9,991 nucleotides of DNA, taken from an uncultured Bacteroidota bacterium. Its GTDB lineage: Bacteria; Bacteroidota; Bacteroidia; Chitinophagales; Chitinophagaceae. Within the stretch, counting starts at the first letter, position 1. Every line of letters begins with the position of its first letter. Made by a program: the position numbers and the translations under genes. This document shows, one piece after another, positions 1-7,834 of this stretch. The DNA lies in contig CAIZLI010000255.1 in the NCBI GenBank assembly GCA_903933765.1, forward strand, positions 1 to 9,991, in the 5' to 3' direction. Below the pieces are notes generated by a model. The model had not been told where the DNA came from, made no database searches, and was given only the letters and a program-made list of their open reading frames with translations.

Positions 1-57
1 ATTATTTATTTAATTGATAATCAGCTATTTAAATAATTTTTTAACATTTTAACATTT

Positions 58-1626
58 TTATAATTTTTTTCTGATGGACTTGCCCTTTTTTATAGGCAAT
101 TGTACCGCCTGGTCCATACTCAACTCCCCATTCACCCAGATATATTTAAATCCTTTTGCATATTGATGTGAGTCTTCGAAGGTCGCCATGTCTGAAACCT
201 CGTCTGCATCAAATACAACGATGTCTGCAAAGTAGCCTTCTTGTAAAACACCTCTCTTAGCTAAATTGAATTTACTTGCAGGTAAAGAGGTCATCCTTCT
301 AATGGCTTCTTCTAAACTCAATACGCCCATGGTTCTAACATACCTTCCTAACACGCGTGAATTGGTGCCATATGCTCTTGGATGTGGTTTACCATACCCT
401 TTCATTGCAATACCTGCATCACTTGCGAACATATTAAATGGATATTGCATAATGGCTTTGACATCCGATTCGGTCATGCCGTGGTAAATCATTTGTGCGC
501 CACCTTGTTCCATCATTTGAATGATTGTTTCTGCTTCATTTAATGCAGTATGTTTATTACCTCTTAATAGATTAATGGCCTCGATATCTTTTCCATTATA
601 ACTACTGTCTGCTCTATAATTAGCCACTACGGCGTAGGTAAAATGTTTGATCCCCCTTTCTTTTAATATACCAATGATTTCATTGGCTACTTTTTTTCGA
701 ATGCTTGGATTTTTTAATCTTGCAAAAATAGAGTCCTGTCCATCAGACAAAACCCAGTCTGGCAATAAGACACTAAGCTGTGTACTGCTTGCTGTATAAG
801 GGTATTGGTCTATCGTCACCTCAATGCCCTCTTTTCTTGCATTCACTACCAAGGGAATTGTTTCCTTACTTCGGCCCCAATTATTTTGACCACTAATTTT
901 AAAATGCGAAATCTCAACGGGTATGGTGGCGGCTCTTCCTATTTGGATGGCTTCGTTCACCGCGTCCACTACTTGATTTTCTTCGTTGCGAATATGTGAT
1001 GCATACACGCCGCCCTTTGATGCTATAACTTTTGCAAGTCTTACAATTTCCTCAGTAGGTGCATAAGTACCAGGGATATAGATTAAACCTGTGGACATAC
1101 CTACCGCGCCATCTTGCATGGCTTGTGCTGCAATTTTTTCCATCTGTTGCATTTCGGCTTCTGTAGCATGTCTATTGGCCGAACCCATCACTTGCTTGCG
1201 AATGGTATTATGTCCAATCAAGGATGCAATATTGATGGACATTCCTATTGAATCCAAGTGATTAAAGTAGGTATTTAAATTTTCAGCTGATCCGCCACAA
1301 TTTCCTGTCACCACAGTGGTTACGCCGTCGTATAAAAAATTACTCGCCAATGGATTTCTGGTTTCTCCACCTTCCAAATGTCCGTGGACATCTATAAAGC
1401 CTGGCGCTACAATCAAGCCTTTTGCATCGATCTCTCTTGTTGCTTTCCAATTACTTAAATTACCTATTGCAATAATTTGATTGCCCTTGATAGCCACATC
1501 TTTATATTGCCATTGATTGCCTGTGCCGTCAATTAGTTTTCCGTTACGGATAATAAAGTCTGCAGTTTGTGCATTTGCTTGAAGCAACGTCAAAACAAAG
1601 GCAATCAATAAAAGGATATTTTTCAT
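58..1626 (-). CDS. Exported N-acyl-D-amino-acid deacylase (D-aminoacylase family amidohydrolase)
   Basis: Predicted periplasmic zinc amidohydrolase that hydrolyses N-acyl-D-amino acids to free D-amino acid plus carboxylate. The 522-residue product starts with a Sec signal (MKNILLLIAF..., likely cut after ANA near residue 20). It then shows the family's metal-site motifs in order: HGH (His81, His83), GNCGG (Cys110), SHIRNEE (His211), SHFKISG (His241) and ASDAG (Asp403). This His-His-Cys-His-His-Asp set matches the ligands known from Alcaligenes D-aminoacylase, where the cysteine bridges the metals in place of a carboxylated lysine. Its length is slightly above the usual 480-500 residues because of the signal and a basic C-terminal tail. 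A longer frame opens at 1674, but its 16 extra residues are polar and would bury the signal peptide, so the Met at 1626 is preferred. The gene is divergent from the GGT-family gene, 104 nt away. The exact acyl and D-residue preference cannot be read from sequence; D-glutamate or D-aspartate deacylase are alternatives. Confidence 0.9.
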   Translation of the reverse strand: MKNILLLIAFVLTLLQANAQTADFIIRNGKLIDGTGNQWQYKDVAIKGNQIIAIGNLSNWKATREIDAKGLIVAPGFIDVHGHLEGGETRNPLASNFLYDGVTTVVTGNCGGSAENLNTYFNHLDSIGMSINIASLIGHNTIRKQVMGSANRHATEAEMQQMEKIAAQAMQDGAVGMSTGLIYIPGTYAPTEEIVRLAKVIASKGGVYASHIRNEENQVVDAVNEAIQIGRAATIPVEISHFKISGQNNWGRSKETIPLVVNARKEGIEVTIDQYPYTASSTQLSVLLPDWVLSDGQDSIFARLKNPSIRKKVANEIIGILKERGIKHFTYAVVANYRADSSYNGKDIEAINLLRGNKHTALNEAETIIQMMEQGGAQMIYHGMTESDVKAIMQYPFNMFASDAGIAMKGYGKPHPRAYGTNSRVLGRYVRTMGVLSLEEAIRRMTSLPASKFNLAKRGVLQEGYFADIVVFDADEVSDMATFEDSHQYAKGFKYIWVNGELSMDQAVQLPIKKGKSIRKKL

Positions 1627-1730
1627 AATACTATTTTGTCTACTCAATTTACTAAATCTTGCTCCATTTGTCATTCATTTTTATTTATTCAACCTAAAAA
1701 ATGTATTTTCATTGGATCAATAATGAACCT

Positions 1731-3653
1731 ATGAAAAAGTATATTTTATTCTTTGTTGCCTCATTCGTTTTTGCATCAAACCTAAAAGCACAACAAACTC
1801 AAAAACCACCCTTACACGGGAAAGACTGGGTAGCTATCACAGGCAAACCCTTGGCTGCAACTGCAGGATCAATGGTGTTTCAAAAAGGTGGTAATGCAGT
1901 AGATGCTGCATGTGCTATGCTTGCAGCAACATGTACCATGTGGGATGTGTTAAGTTGGGGCGGTGAAACACAGGCCTTGATCTACAATCCAAACACTAAA
2001 AAAGTAATTGCGATCAGTGCAATGGGTTTTGCGCCAACAGGTGCGACGCCAGCATTTTATAAAGGCAAGGGTTTTAATTATCCTCCACAATACGGTCCTT
2101 TAGCAGCCACTACACCTGGAACACCAGGAGGTATTTGTTTGATGTTGGCAAATTATGGTTCTATGAGTTTAAAAGAAGTATTGGCACCAGCGATGGATCT
2201 AGCAGCAGGTTATCCAATTGATGCACAAACTGCAAATAGTATTGAGCGCGGTAAAGACTTGATCAAAACTTGGCCATATAGTAAAAAAGTTTTGTTACCA
2301 CATTTAGGTGAAAAACGAGAAGCACCAGAAGCTGGAGAAATTTTTGTTCAAAAAGATTTATTGAACACGTTACAAAAAATGGTAGACGCCGAGCAAGCCG
2401 CATTGAAACAAGGCAAGTCGCGTAAAGAGGCTATCTGGGCTGCATATGATCGTTTTTATAAAGGCGATATTGCAGATGAATTTGTAAGAGGTGTGCAAGA
2501 GCAAGGCGGATTGATTACGAAAGAAGATTTAAAAAACTGGAGCCCTACAGAAGAAGCACCATCGATGGTGAACTATAAAGGCATTGATGTCTATAAGCTT
2601 CAAGCATGGACGCAAGGGCCTTCATTATTACAAGCTTTAAATATTGTTGAAAATTTTGACTTGAAAAAAATGGGTTATAATTCTGCGGATTATATGCACA
2701 TCATTTATCAAGCAATGAATTTAAGTTTTGCAGATCGTGATTTTTATTATGGCGATCCAAAGTTTGCAACCAACCAACCAATGACGGGTTTGTTAAGTAA
2801 AGCTTATGCAAAACAAAGAGCTGCTGAAATTGATATGACTAAGAACAATCCTAATGCAGGTCCTGGAGATCCTTATCCATTCGAAGGAAAAACAAATCCT
2901 TATATGAATTTAATTAAAGCAAAAGGATTTCAACCTTCAGTAGATACTGCAAAAAATAAAACTGGATTTGCACCGGCGCACGATTTAAGAACTGTTGCAT
3001 CTTTGAATACGAATGAAAAATTACCAGTAGATGCAGACTATATGGATCGTTTATGGAGAGGTACTACCACTGTTGAAGCAGCAGATAAAGAAGGATGGAT
3101 TGTTTCTATCACGCCAAGTGGTGGATGGTTGCCTGCAACCATTGCGGGCAACACAGGTGTAGGTATGAGTCAACGTATGCAAAGCTTTGTATTGGATTCT
3201 GCACAGGGTCCATTCAATGTAGTTGCACCAGGTAAAAGACCAAGAGTGACTTTAACACCAAGCTTAGCCATCAAAGACGGTAAACCATATATGGCATTTG
3301 GTGTGCAAGGTGGTGACACACAGGATCAAAATTTATTGCAGTTTTTTTTAAATATGGTTGAATTTGGCATGACTGTTCAAGAAGCAACAGAAGCAGCGAA
3401 TATAAATTCAAATCAACTTTGGCTTTCTTTAGGTGGTTCTAAAACTGCCGACAGAAAACCAAGACCAGGTAGTATTTTATTACATGATAATGTTTCTGAG
3501 TGGGTTCGAAAAGATTTAAGAGCAAGAGGTTATAATTTAACTTTCGATGATCGCACAAGTGGTCCAATCAATGCTATTTTATTTGATTGGAAACATGGAT
3601 CTATGTGGGGAGGTAGTTCTAATCATGGAGAAGATTATGGCATCGCATGGTAG
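1731..3653 (+). CDS. Secreted gamma-glutamyltransferase-family Ntn hydrolase
   Basis: Member of the gamma-glutamyltransferase/acylase Ntn-hydrolase family, made as a proenzyme that cuts itself into large and small subunits. The 640-residue product has a Sec signal (MKKYILFFVASFVFASNLKA). It carries the family landmark GGNAVDAA at about 53-60, a TTPGTPGG loop near 127-134, and a GTTTVEAAD segment whose first Thr (about 445) aligns with the catalytic nucleophile that starts the small subunit. PGKRPRVTLTPSLAI, GVQGGD and a C-terminal WGGSS...GIAW follow as in the family. Aligned from memory to the E. coli enzyme, the substrate residue Asp433 corresponds to Ser (about 485) in a QRMQSF segment, and the Ser-Ser pair to Val-Thr. 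True glutathione transferase activity is therefore doubtful; an acylase or peptide hydrolase is possible. The stretch before the catalytic Thr looks about 40 residues longer than usual. An upstream in-frame ATG at 1701 precedes the signal peptide and was not chosen. The gene probably shares a transcript with the M24 peptidase 53 nt downstream. Confidence 0.88.
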   Translation: MKKYILFFVASFVFASNLKAQQTQKPPLHGKDWVAITGKPLAATAGSMVFQKGGNAVDAACAMLAATCTMWDVLSWGGETQALIYNPNTKKVIAISAMGFAPTGATPAFYKGKGFNYPPQYGPLAATTPGTPGGICLMLANYGSMSLKEVLAPAMDLAAGYPIDAQTANSIERGKDLIKTWPYSKKVLLPHLGEKREAPEAGEIFVQKDLLNTLQKMVDAEQAALKQGKSRKEAIWAAYDRFYKGDIADEFVRGVQEQGGLITKEDLKNWSPTEEAPSMVNYKGIDVYKLQAWTQGPSLLQALNIVENFDLKKMGYNSADYMHIIYQAMNLSFADRDFYYGDPKFATNQPMTGLLSKAYAKQRAAEIDMTKNNPNAGPGDPYPFEGKTNPYMNLIKAKGFQPSVDTAKNKTGFAPAHDLRTVASLNTNEKLPVDADYMDRLWRGTTTVEAADKEGWIVSITPSGGWLPATIAGNTGVGMSQRMQSFVLDSAQGPFNVVAPGKRPRVTLTPSLAIKDGKPYMAFGVQGGDTQDQNLLQFFLNMVEFGMTVQEATEAANINSNQLWLSLGGSKTADRKPRPGSILLHDNVSEWVRKDLRARGYNLTFDDRTSGPINAILFDWKHGSMWGGSSNHGEDYGIAW

Positions 3654-3706
3654 GATATAACATATGGTAGGATCCACAAAATAAAAACTGAATAAATAAA
3701 AATACT

Positions 3707-4993
3707 ATGAGTCAGAATAGAAGAAAATTTTTAAGCACTGCATTTTTAACTGCAGGTACATTAGGATTAAGTGGTAAGGTGTTCGCAAATGATTCGGCAA
3801 ATCAATACGATTTTAACTTACCAAAATCAATTGAGGACTTAGTGCCAATGAAAGAAGGTGTTGTGCCCATTACAGTAGAAGAACGTAAGCAAAGAATAGC
3901 GAAGGCACAATCCATTATGGAGCAAGAAAAAATAGACGCCATTTTTTTAGAGGGTACGGTATCATGTTTTTATTTTACTGGAATGCGATGGGGACAAAGT
4001 GAAAGAACTTTTGGTGTTGTTATCCCTGCAAAAGGTCCTATTGCTTATGTCTGTCCAAAATTCGAAGAAGACAGAGCGATGGAATTATTGAATCCCGTAT
4101 TTGGTGATGAAGTAAGATGCTGGGAAGAACATGAAAGTCCTTACGCTTTGATTTTTAATATTATTAAAGACAGAGGAACTAAGTATAAAAAAATTGGAAT
4201 GGAAGAACGTGTTCGTTTTTTCATTGCGGATGGTGTTAAAAAATTAGCAACAGGTTTTGATATTGTAGATGCAACGCCAGTTACGGCTGGTTGTAGAATG
4301 TATAAAACAAAGGCAGAATTAGATTTGATGCAGTATTCAAGTGATGTGACGATTAAGGCATACCAAGCAGCCTTTGCAACCATTCGTCCAGATATGTCTC
4401 AGTCTGAATTTAGTGGCAATATCAGTGCTGCTTTTAGAAAACTAGGCTATAGTGGCGGCGCTTCGGTACAAGTGGGTAAGTATTCTGCATTGCCTCATGG
4501 AAGTATTACTCCTCAAGTGATTCGCGAAGGTGATATTGTGATGGTTGATGGAGGAACAAGTGTTGAGGGCTATGCTTCGGATATCACAAGAACAATTGTA
4601 GTGGGTAAACCAAGTCAAAGGCAAATTGATGTTTGGAATTTAGAACTAGAAGCACAGAACGCAGCATTTGCTGCAATCAAAATTGGTGCACCATGTGAAG
4701 TGGTGGATGCAGCGGCTAGAGCAGTGATTGAGAAAGCAGGATTTAAAAGTAATTATAAATTACCAGGGCTTCCACACAGAACGGGTCATGGTATTGGTTT
4801 AGAAGGACATGAGTGGACCAACTTTGTAAAAGGCAATAAAACACCTTTAGCTGTGGGCATGTGCTTTAGCAATGAACCAACGATCTCTATTCCTGGTGAA
4901 TTTGGTATTCGATTAGAAGATTGTTTGTATATCGCAGAAGATGGACCACATTATTTTTCTAAGCAAAGTATTTCTATCGAACAACCATTTTGA
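3707..4993 (+). CDS. Tat-exported M24 family metallopeptidase (Xaa-Pro peptidase/creatinase fold)
   Basis: Predicted two-metal aminopeptidase or dipeptidase of the pita-bread fold, acting outside the cytoplasm. The N-terminus is a twin-arginine signal: NRRKFL at 4-9, a hydrophobic stretch to about residue 22, and likely cleavage after VFA at 27. An N-terminal creatinase-like domain (about 55-195) is followed by the M24 catalytic domain (about 205-428). All five metal ligands are visible: Asp281 (VDGG), Asp292 (SDITRT), His361 (HGIGLEGHEW), Glu390 (SNEPTI) and Glu404 (IRLEDCLYI). The conserved His264 (LPHG) and His368 are also present, so the enzyme should be active. At 428 residues it is a normal length for Xaa-Pro aminopeptidase/dipeptidase relatives. 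Tat export suggests the protein folds and binds metal in the cytoplasm before transport. It is the second gene after the GGT-family gene and ends just before a strong terminator. Substrate (Xaa-Pro dipeptide, longer peptide or a creatine-like amidine) cannot be decided from sequence. Confidence 0.9.
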   Translation: MSQNRRKFLSTAFLTAGTLGLSGKVFANDSANQYDFNLPKSIEDLVPMKEGVVPITVEERKQRIAKAQSIMEQEKIDAIFLEGTVSCFYFTGMRWGQSERTFGVVIPAKGPIAYVCPKFEEDRAMELLNPVFGDEVRCWEEHESPYALIFNIIKDRGTKYKKIGMEERVRFFIADGVKKLATGFDIVDATPVTAGCRMYKTKAELDLMQYSSDVTIKAYQAAFATIRPDMSQSEFSGNISAAFRKLGYSGGASVQVGKYSALPHGSITPQVIREGDIVMVDGGTSVEGYASDITRTIVVGKPSQRQIDVWNLELEAQNAAFAAIKIGAPCEVVDAAARAVIEKAGFKSNYKLPGLPHRTGHGIGLEGHEWTNFVKGNKTPLAVGMCFSNEPTISIPGEFGIRLEDCLYIAEDGPHYFSKQSISIEQPF

Positions 4994-4998
4994 TTAAT

Positions 4999-5031
4999 AA
5001 AAAAGGAGCTACAATCGTAGCTCCTTTTTTT
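4999..5031. terminator. Bidirectional intrinsic terminator between convergent genes
   Basis: A perfect 8-bp stem, GGAGCTAC (5005-5012) and GTAGCTCC (5017-5024), closes a 4-nt AATC loop. It is preceded by six A and followed by seven T. Read on either strand it gives a GC-containing hairpin followed by a U-run. It can therefore end both the plus-strand transcript of the M24 peptidase (stop at 4993) and the minus-strand transcript of the M14 peptidase (stop at 5069). Confidence 0.93.
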
Positions 5032-5068
5032 ATGGCCTATGATAATCGACCTAAATTTTCTAAGATAA

Positions 5069-7753
5069 TTATTTATACAATTGGTTAAACAACATTTTAT
5101 AAGTAGAATGTGTTTGTCCTCTGAATGTAATTTCAGGTCCATAAACAAATAATTTTCCATTTCCTATTTTTGCCTCAAATGCGGCCACACCATCTTGTAA
5201 ATAGGCTTGTCCAAAAGCCCATCCACTTCTCAAAGTTTTATCTGATGCAAACCAAGCAAGCGGTGTAATAGTTCCATTTGCAATGGCATCTGGTTGTACT
5301 TTAAACACAGGGCTATTGTTAAAGTAGACATCTGCTTTATTTTTCATGCCCCAGTTTGCTTTTAGAGCAGGCGCTACCGCAACTTGTAAGATACTTCCTG
5401 GAATATAAAATTTCTCACCTGGAAGTGTGCGCTCTTTGCCGTTATTCATTTCGGTGATGGCATTTTTCACTGGCAGTTTAAAATGGTATGCTAAGTTGGC
5501 GCTCGAACCTATTGTAATCACAGTGCCTCCTGCTTCAACAAAGCTCTTTAATGCAGGAATAGATTTTTCAGCAGTTATTTTTCCAACCATCGCATGAAAT
5601 TCTGCTGGGATCTCGTCTAGGTTGGGATCTTTTTCTTCATAAGGAGAAGGCGGGCCTTCAACCACAGAAGGGATGGCACCATCTACAAAAACAATGGCAT
5701 CAAATTTGTCTTTTAAATTTCCTGCATTGATTTCCTTTGCGTACAATAATTTAAAATCAAAATGGTGTTGCTCCAAAATCCATCTTACCCAACCAGAAGG
5801 CATAGAGCCACCATAACGATCCCATAATCCAATTTTTAATGTAGTAATTTTTATTGCATCCGTAGGAAGGCTTTCTACAGCAACAAAATTTAAACCTGCT
5901 TTAGCAATGGTTTCTTTGTCTTTTGATTCATCTGCCATTTCGAAATAAAATCCTTGTTGATTTTTATAAACTGTTTTACCCGCTTTTAATAAATCGTTGA
6001 TTTTAATAAAACTATTATTATCATTAGACTGGATGGCATAAAATTTATTGACACGATTAGCCTGGTTAAAAACAGTCGTTTTTGCATATTGAATTTGACC
6101 ATAAGGAATGGTTTCAAATGGACCGTTAAAATCATCTAAGATTCTGTCGAACTCCACACCCATGGTGTATGCAGGTGTCCATCCCGCTGCATCATAAGGG
6201 CGTACTGGCGGTCCTCCTGGGTATAAAAAATCATTTGGGTGATCCTGTGGATCAAACATATCCAATACATGCGCTCTAAATGCTTGATTGGTTCTTACCA
6301 CATAAGACCCAGCAGCATAATTTTTCCCATTCACAACAAAGTCATTGGTTGCTTGATGTACTTTAATACCACTTTGAATTAAAATATTCACAAAGGCAAC
6401 GGCGCTACTTGTTTGAATTGCAGGAATAATATACCCCCTAGGATCTCTTAATGCTGGAGCCTTATATACTTTAGCATAATTTTGTAAAGCAACAGTATCT
6501 ACACGGGTATCTCTTTTTTCTGTCTTTAATTGCTCAGTCAACATTTCAACTTTGTTAGGAGAAAGGGTCCAGTTGTCTTTGTTGCCAGATTCAATAGCAG
6601 CTTTTCCCATTCGATACATATTCAATAACACTTCGTCTTTATGTCTTGCTGCATAATTCAGTACAGCATAATTTAATGAAATAGAATAATCGATTGAATT
6701 TTTGAAATACCATTTTTGCGGTGCAATTGGAAAAGGCAATCCACTATTTGGAATCAATCTTTGAGGTACCAAAGGAATATTCATTGGTGTTGGACTACCA
6801 ATGATCTCGGTTAAAATACCAACAATATTATGATAGTATGCCGTGGTTCTTAATCCACCATTCCACCAGGTAGAATACACCGATCCGCCCTTCATAGTAT
6901 AGCCAGGCTTTTGTTCTGCATTTAAACGGCTACTCATTGCAGCGCCCATTGCATCTAAACTTGTAATCAATAATGGACTATATACATAATTAAATGGATC
7001 TCTGTAAGGAGGGCCTGCCACGACGGTTCCAGCTGGGCCAGTTTGATGGTGGTTGTATAAAATTTGTGGCATCCACTCAATATATTGTTGACGACTCATG
7101 TTTTTTGATTCACTCATGTTCGTCATAAAAAAATCACGATTGTTATCGTGCCCAATATATTTTTGGTACAAACGTGGCAAGGCTGAAGTCGATCTTTTTA
7201 AAGTATCTGCGTTACGCATATACCAATTTGAAACCAATTCTTGACCATCTGGATTGGCGTGCACAAATAAAATGATCGTATTTTTTAAAATATTTTTTGT
7301 TTCATTATCCTGTCTTGTGATGAGCTGATACATCGATTCTATCCATTGATGAATACCCACCACTTCGGTTGCGTGTAAACCACCATCAATCCATACCACC
7401 GCTTTGCCATCTTCAGCCAATTGCTTCGCATCTTCATCTGATAATCCTTCTGCTCTTGCTAACTTTTGAGAGATCGATTTGTATTTTTGTAATTGCTTGA
7501 TATTTTCGGGACTGGATACAACCATCATATAATGATTACGCCCTTCCTCCGTTTTACCAATCGTTACCAATTTAACTTTGTTAGAACTGGCTTCTACTTT
7601 TTTTAAATAAGCTTCAGTTGCGGTGAAAGTGGTCAACTTATAATTGTCACCAATATTAAATCCAAAATGACTTTTTGGACTAGGAACAGATTGTGCAATA
7701 AGTTGAATACTTAATAATAGCACAATACTGAGCAGAGATAGAATTCGACGCAT
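5069..7753 (-). CDS. Secreted M14 zinc carboxypeptidase with long C-terminal GATase-like region
   Basis: Predicted exported zinc carboxypeptidase of family M14, which removes C-terminal residues or, in some members, cleaves gamma-D-Glu-diaminopimelate bonds. The 894-residue product has a Sec signal (residues 1 to about 20, ending LIAQ). The catalytic domain (about 35-370) shows HATE (His127 and Glu130, zinc ligands), NNRDFF (Arg206, expected to hold the substrate carboxylate), NHHQTG (His236, third ligand) and LTEIIGSP (Glu316, general base). All key residues are present. After a long middle section, residues about 635-765 (LKIGLWDRYGGSM... to a GGTVITIGSSA segment) resemble the alternating strand-helix fold of class I glutamine-amidotransferase-like domains, without an evident catalytic Cys; it is likely structural or binding. 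The overall length fits the large Bacteroidota M14 proteins. The gene lies 81 nt downstream of the fibre-like gene on the same strand, with a candidate promoter element of its own in that gap, so it is probably transcribed separately. Its substrate is unknown. Confidence 0.9.
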   Translation of the reverse strand: MRRILSLLSIVLLLSIQLIAQSVPSPKSHFGFNIGDNYKLTTFTATEAYLKKVEASSNKVKLVTIGKTEEGRNHYMMVVSSPENIKQLQKYKSISQKLARAEGLSDEDAKQLAEDGKAVVWIDGGLHATEVVGIHQWIESMYQLITRQDNETKNILKNTIILFVHANPDGQELVSNWYMRNADTLKRSTSALPRLYQKYIGHDNNRDFFMTNMSESKNMSRQQYIEWMPQILYNHHQTGPAGTVVAGPPYRDPFNYVYSPLLITSLDAMGAAMSSRLNAEQKPGYTMKGGSVYSTWWNGGLRTTAYYHNIVGILTEIIGSPTPMNIPLVPQRLIPNSGLPFPIAPQKWYFKNSIDYSISLNYAVLNYAARHKDEVLLNMYRMGKAAIESGNKDNWTLSPNKVEMLTEQLKTEKRDTRVDTVALQNYAKVYKAPALRDPRGYIIPAIQTSSAVAFVNILIQSGIKVHQATNDFVVNGKNYAAGSYVVRTNQAFRAHVLDMFDPQDHPNDFLYPGGPPVRPYDAAGWTPAYTMGVEFDRILDDFNGPFETIPYGQIQYAKTTVFNQANRVNKFYAIQSNDNNSFIKINDLLKAGKTVYKNQQGFYFEMADESKDKETIAKAGLNFVAVESLPTDAIKITTLKIGLWDRYGGSMPSGWVRWILEQHHFDFKLLYAKEINAGNLKDKFDAIVFVDGAIPSVVEGPPSPYEEKDPNLDEIPAEFHAMVGKITAEKSIPALKSFVEAGGTVITIGSSANLAYHFKLPVKNAITEMNNGKERTLPGEKFYIPGSILQVAVAPALKANWGMKNKADVYFNNSPVFKVQPDAIANGTITPLAWFASDKTLRSGWAFGQAYLQDGVAAFEAKIGNGKLFVYGPEITFRGQTHSTYKMLFNQLYK

Positions 7754-7769
7754 AGTGTTGTTTTTTGTT

Positions 7770-7782
7770 CAAACTAAAGTTA
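7770..7782 (-). promoter_or_regulatory. Candidate -7 promoter element for the M14 peptidase gene
   Basis: On the minus strand this reads TTAACTTTAGTTT. It contains TAACTTTA, one base away from the Bacteroidota -7 consensus TAnnTTTG, and lies 21 nt before the ATG at 7753. The same 11 bases, TTAACTTTAGT, occur before the lipoprotein gene at the right end of the window, at nearly the same distance from its preferred start. No -33 TTTG at the expected spacing is convincing, so this remains a candidate. Confidence 0.35.
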
Positions 7783-7834
7783 ACTAGGCAGGCTTGAATT
7801 TTAAAACAAATTTTATGAATGGAGGAAGGACGCA

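Noticed and set aside
1..57. AT-rich inverted repeat ATTATTTA/TAAATAAT followed by a T-run as a terminator for the D-aminoacylase gene
   Set aside because: The stem is all A/T with a 21-nt loop, and the T-run lies on the wrong side for the minus-strand transcript.
266..487. Small plus-strand open frame opposite the D-aminoacylase gene
   Set aside because: It lies wholly antisense to a gene with intact metal-site motifs, has no recognisable domain, and is best seen as a shadow.
4141..4383. Minus-strand 80-codon open frame inside the M24 gene
   Set aside because: Antisense to a complete conserved gene, with no signal or motif of its own.
4951..5160. Minus-strand open frame across the terminator
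   Set aside because: It reads through the strong hairpin and overlaps the ends of two well-supported convergent genes in other frames.
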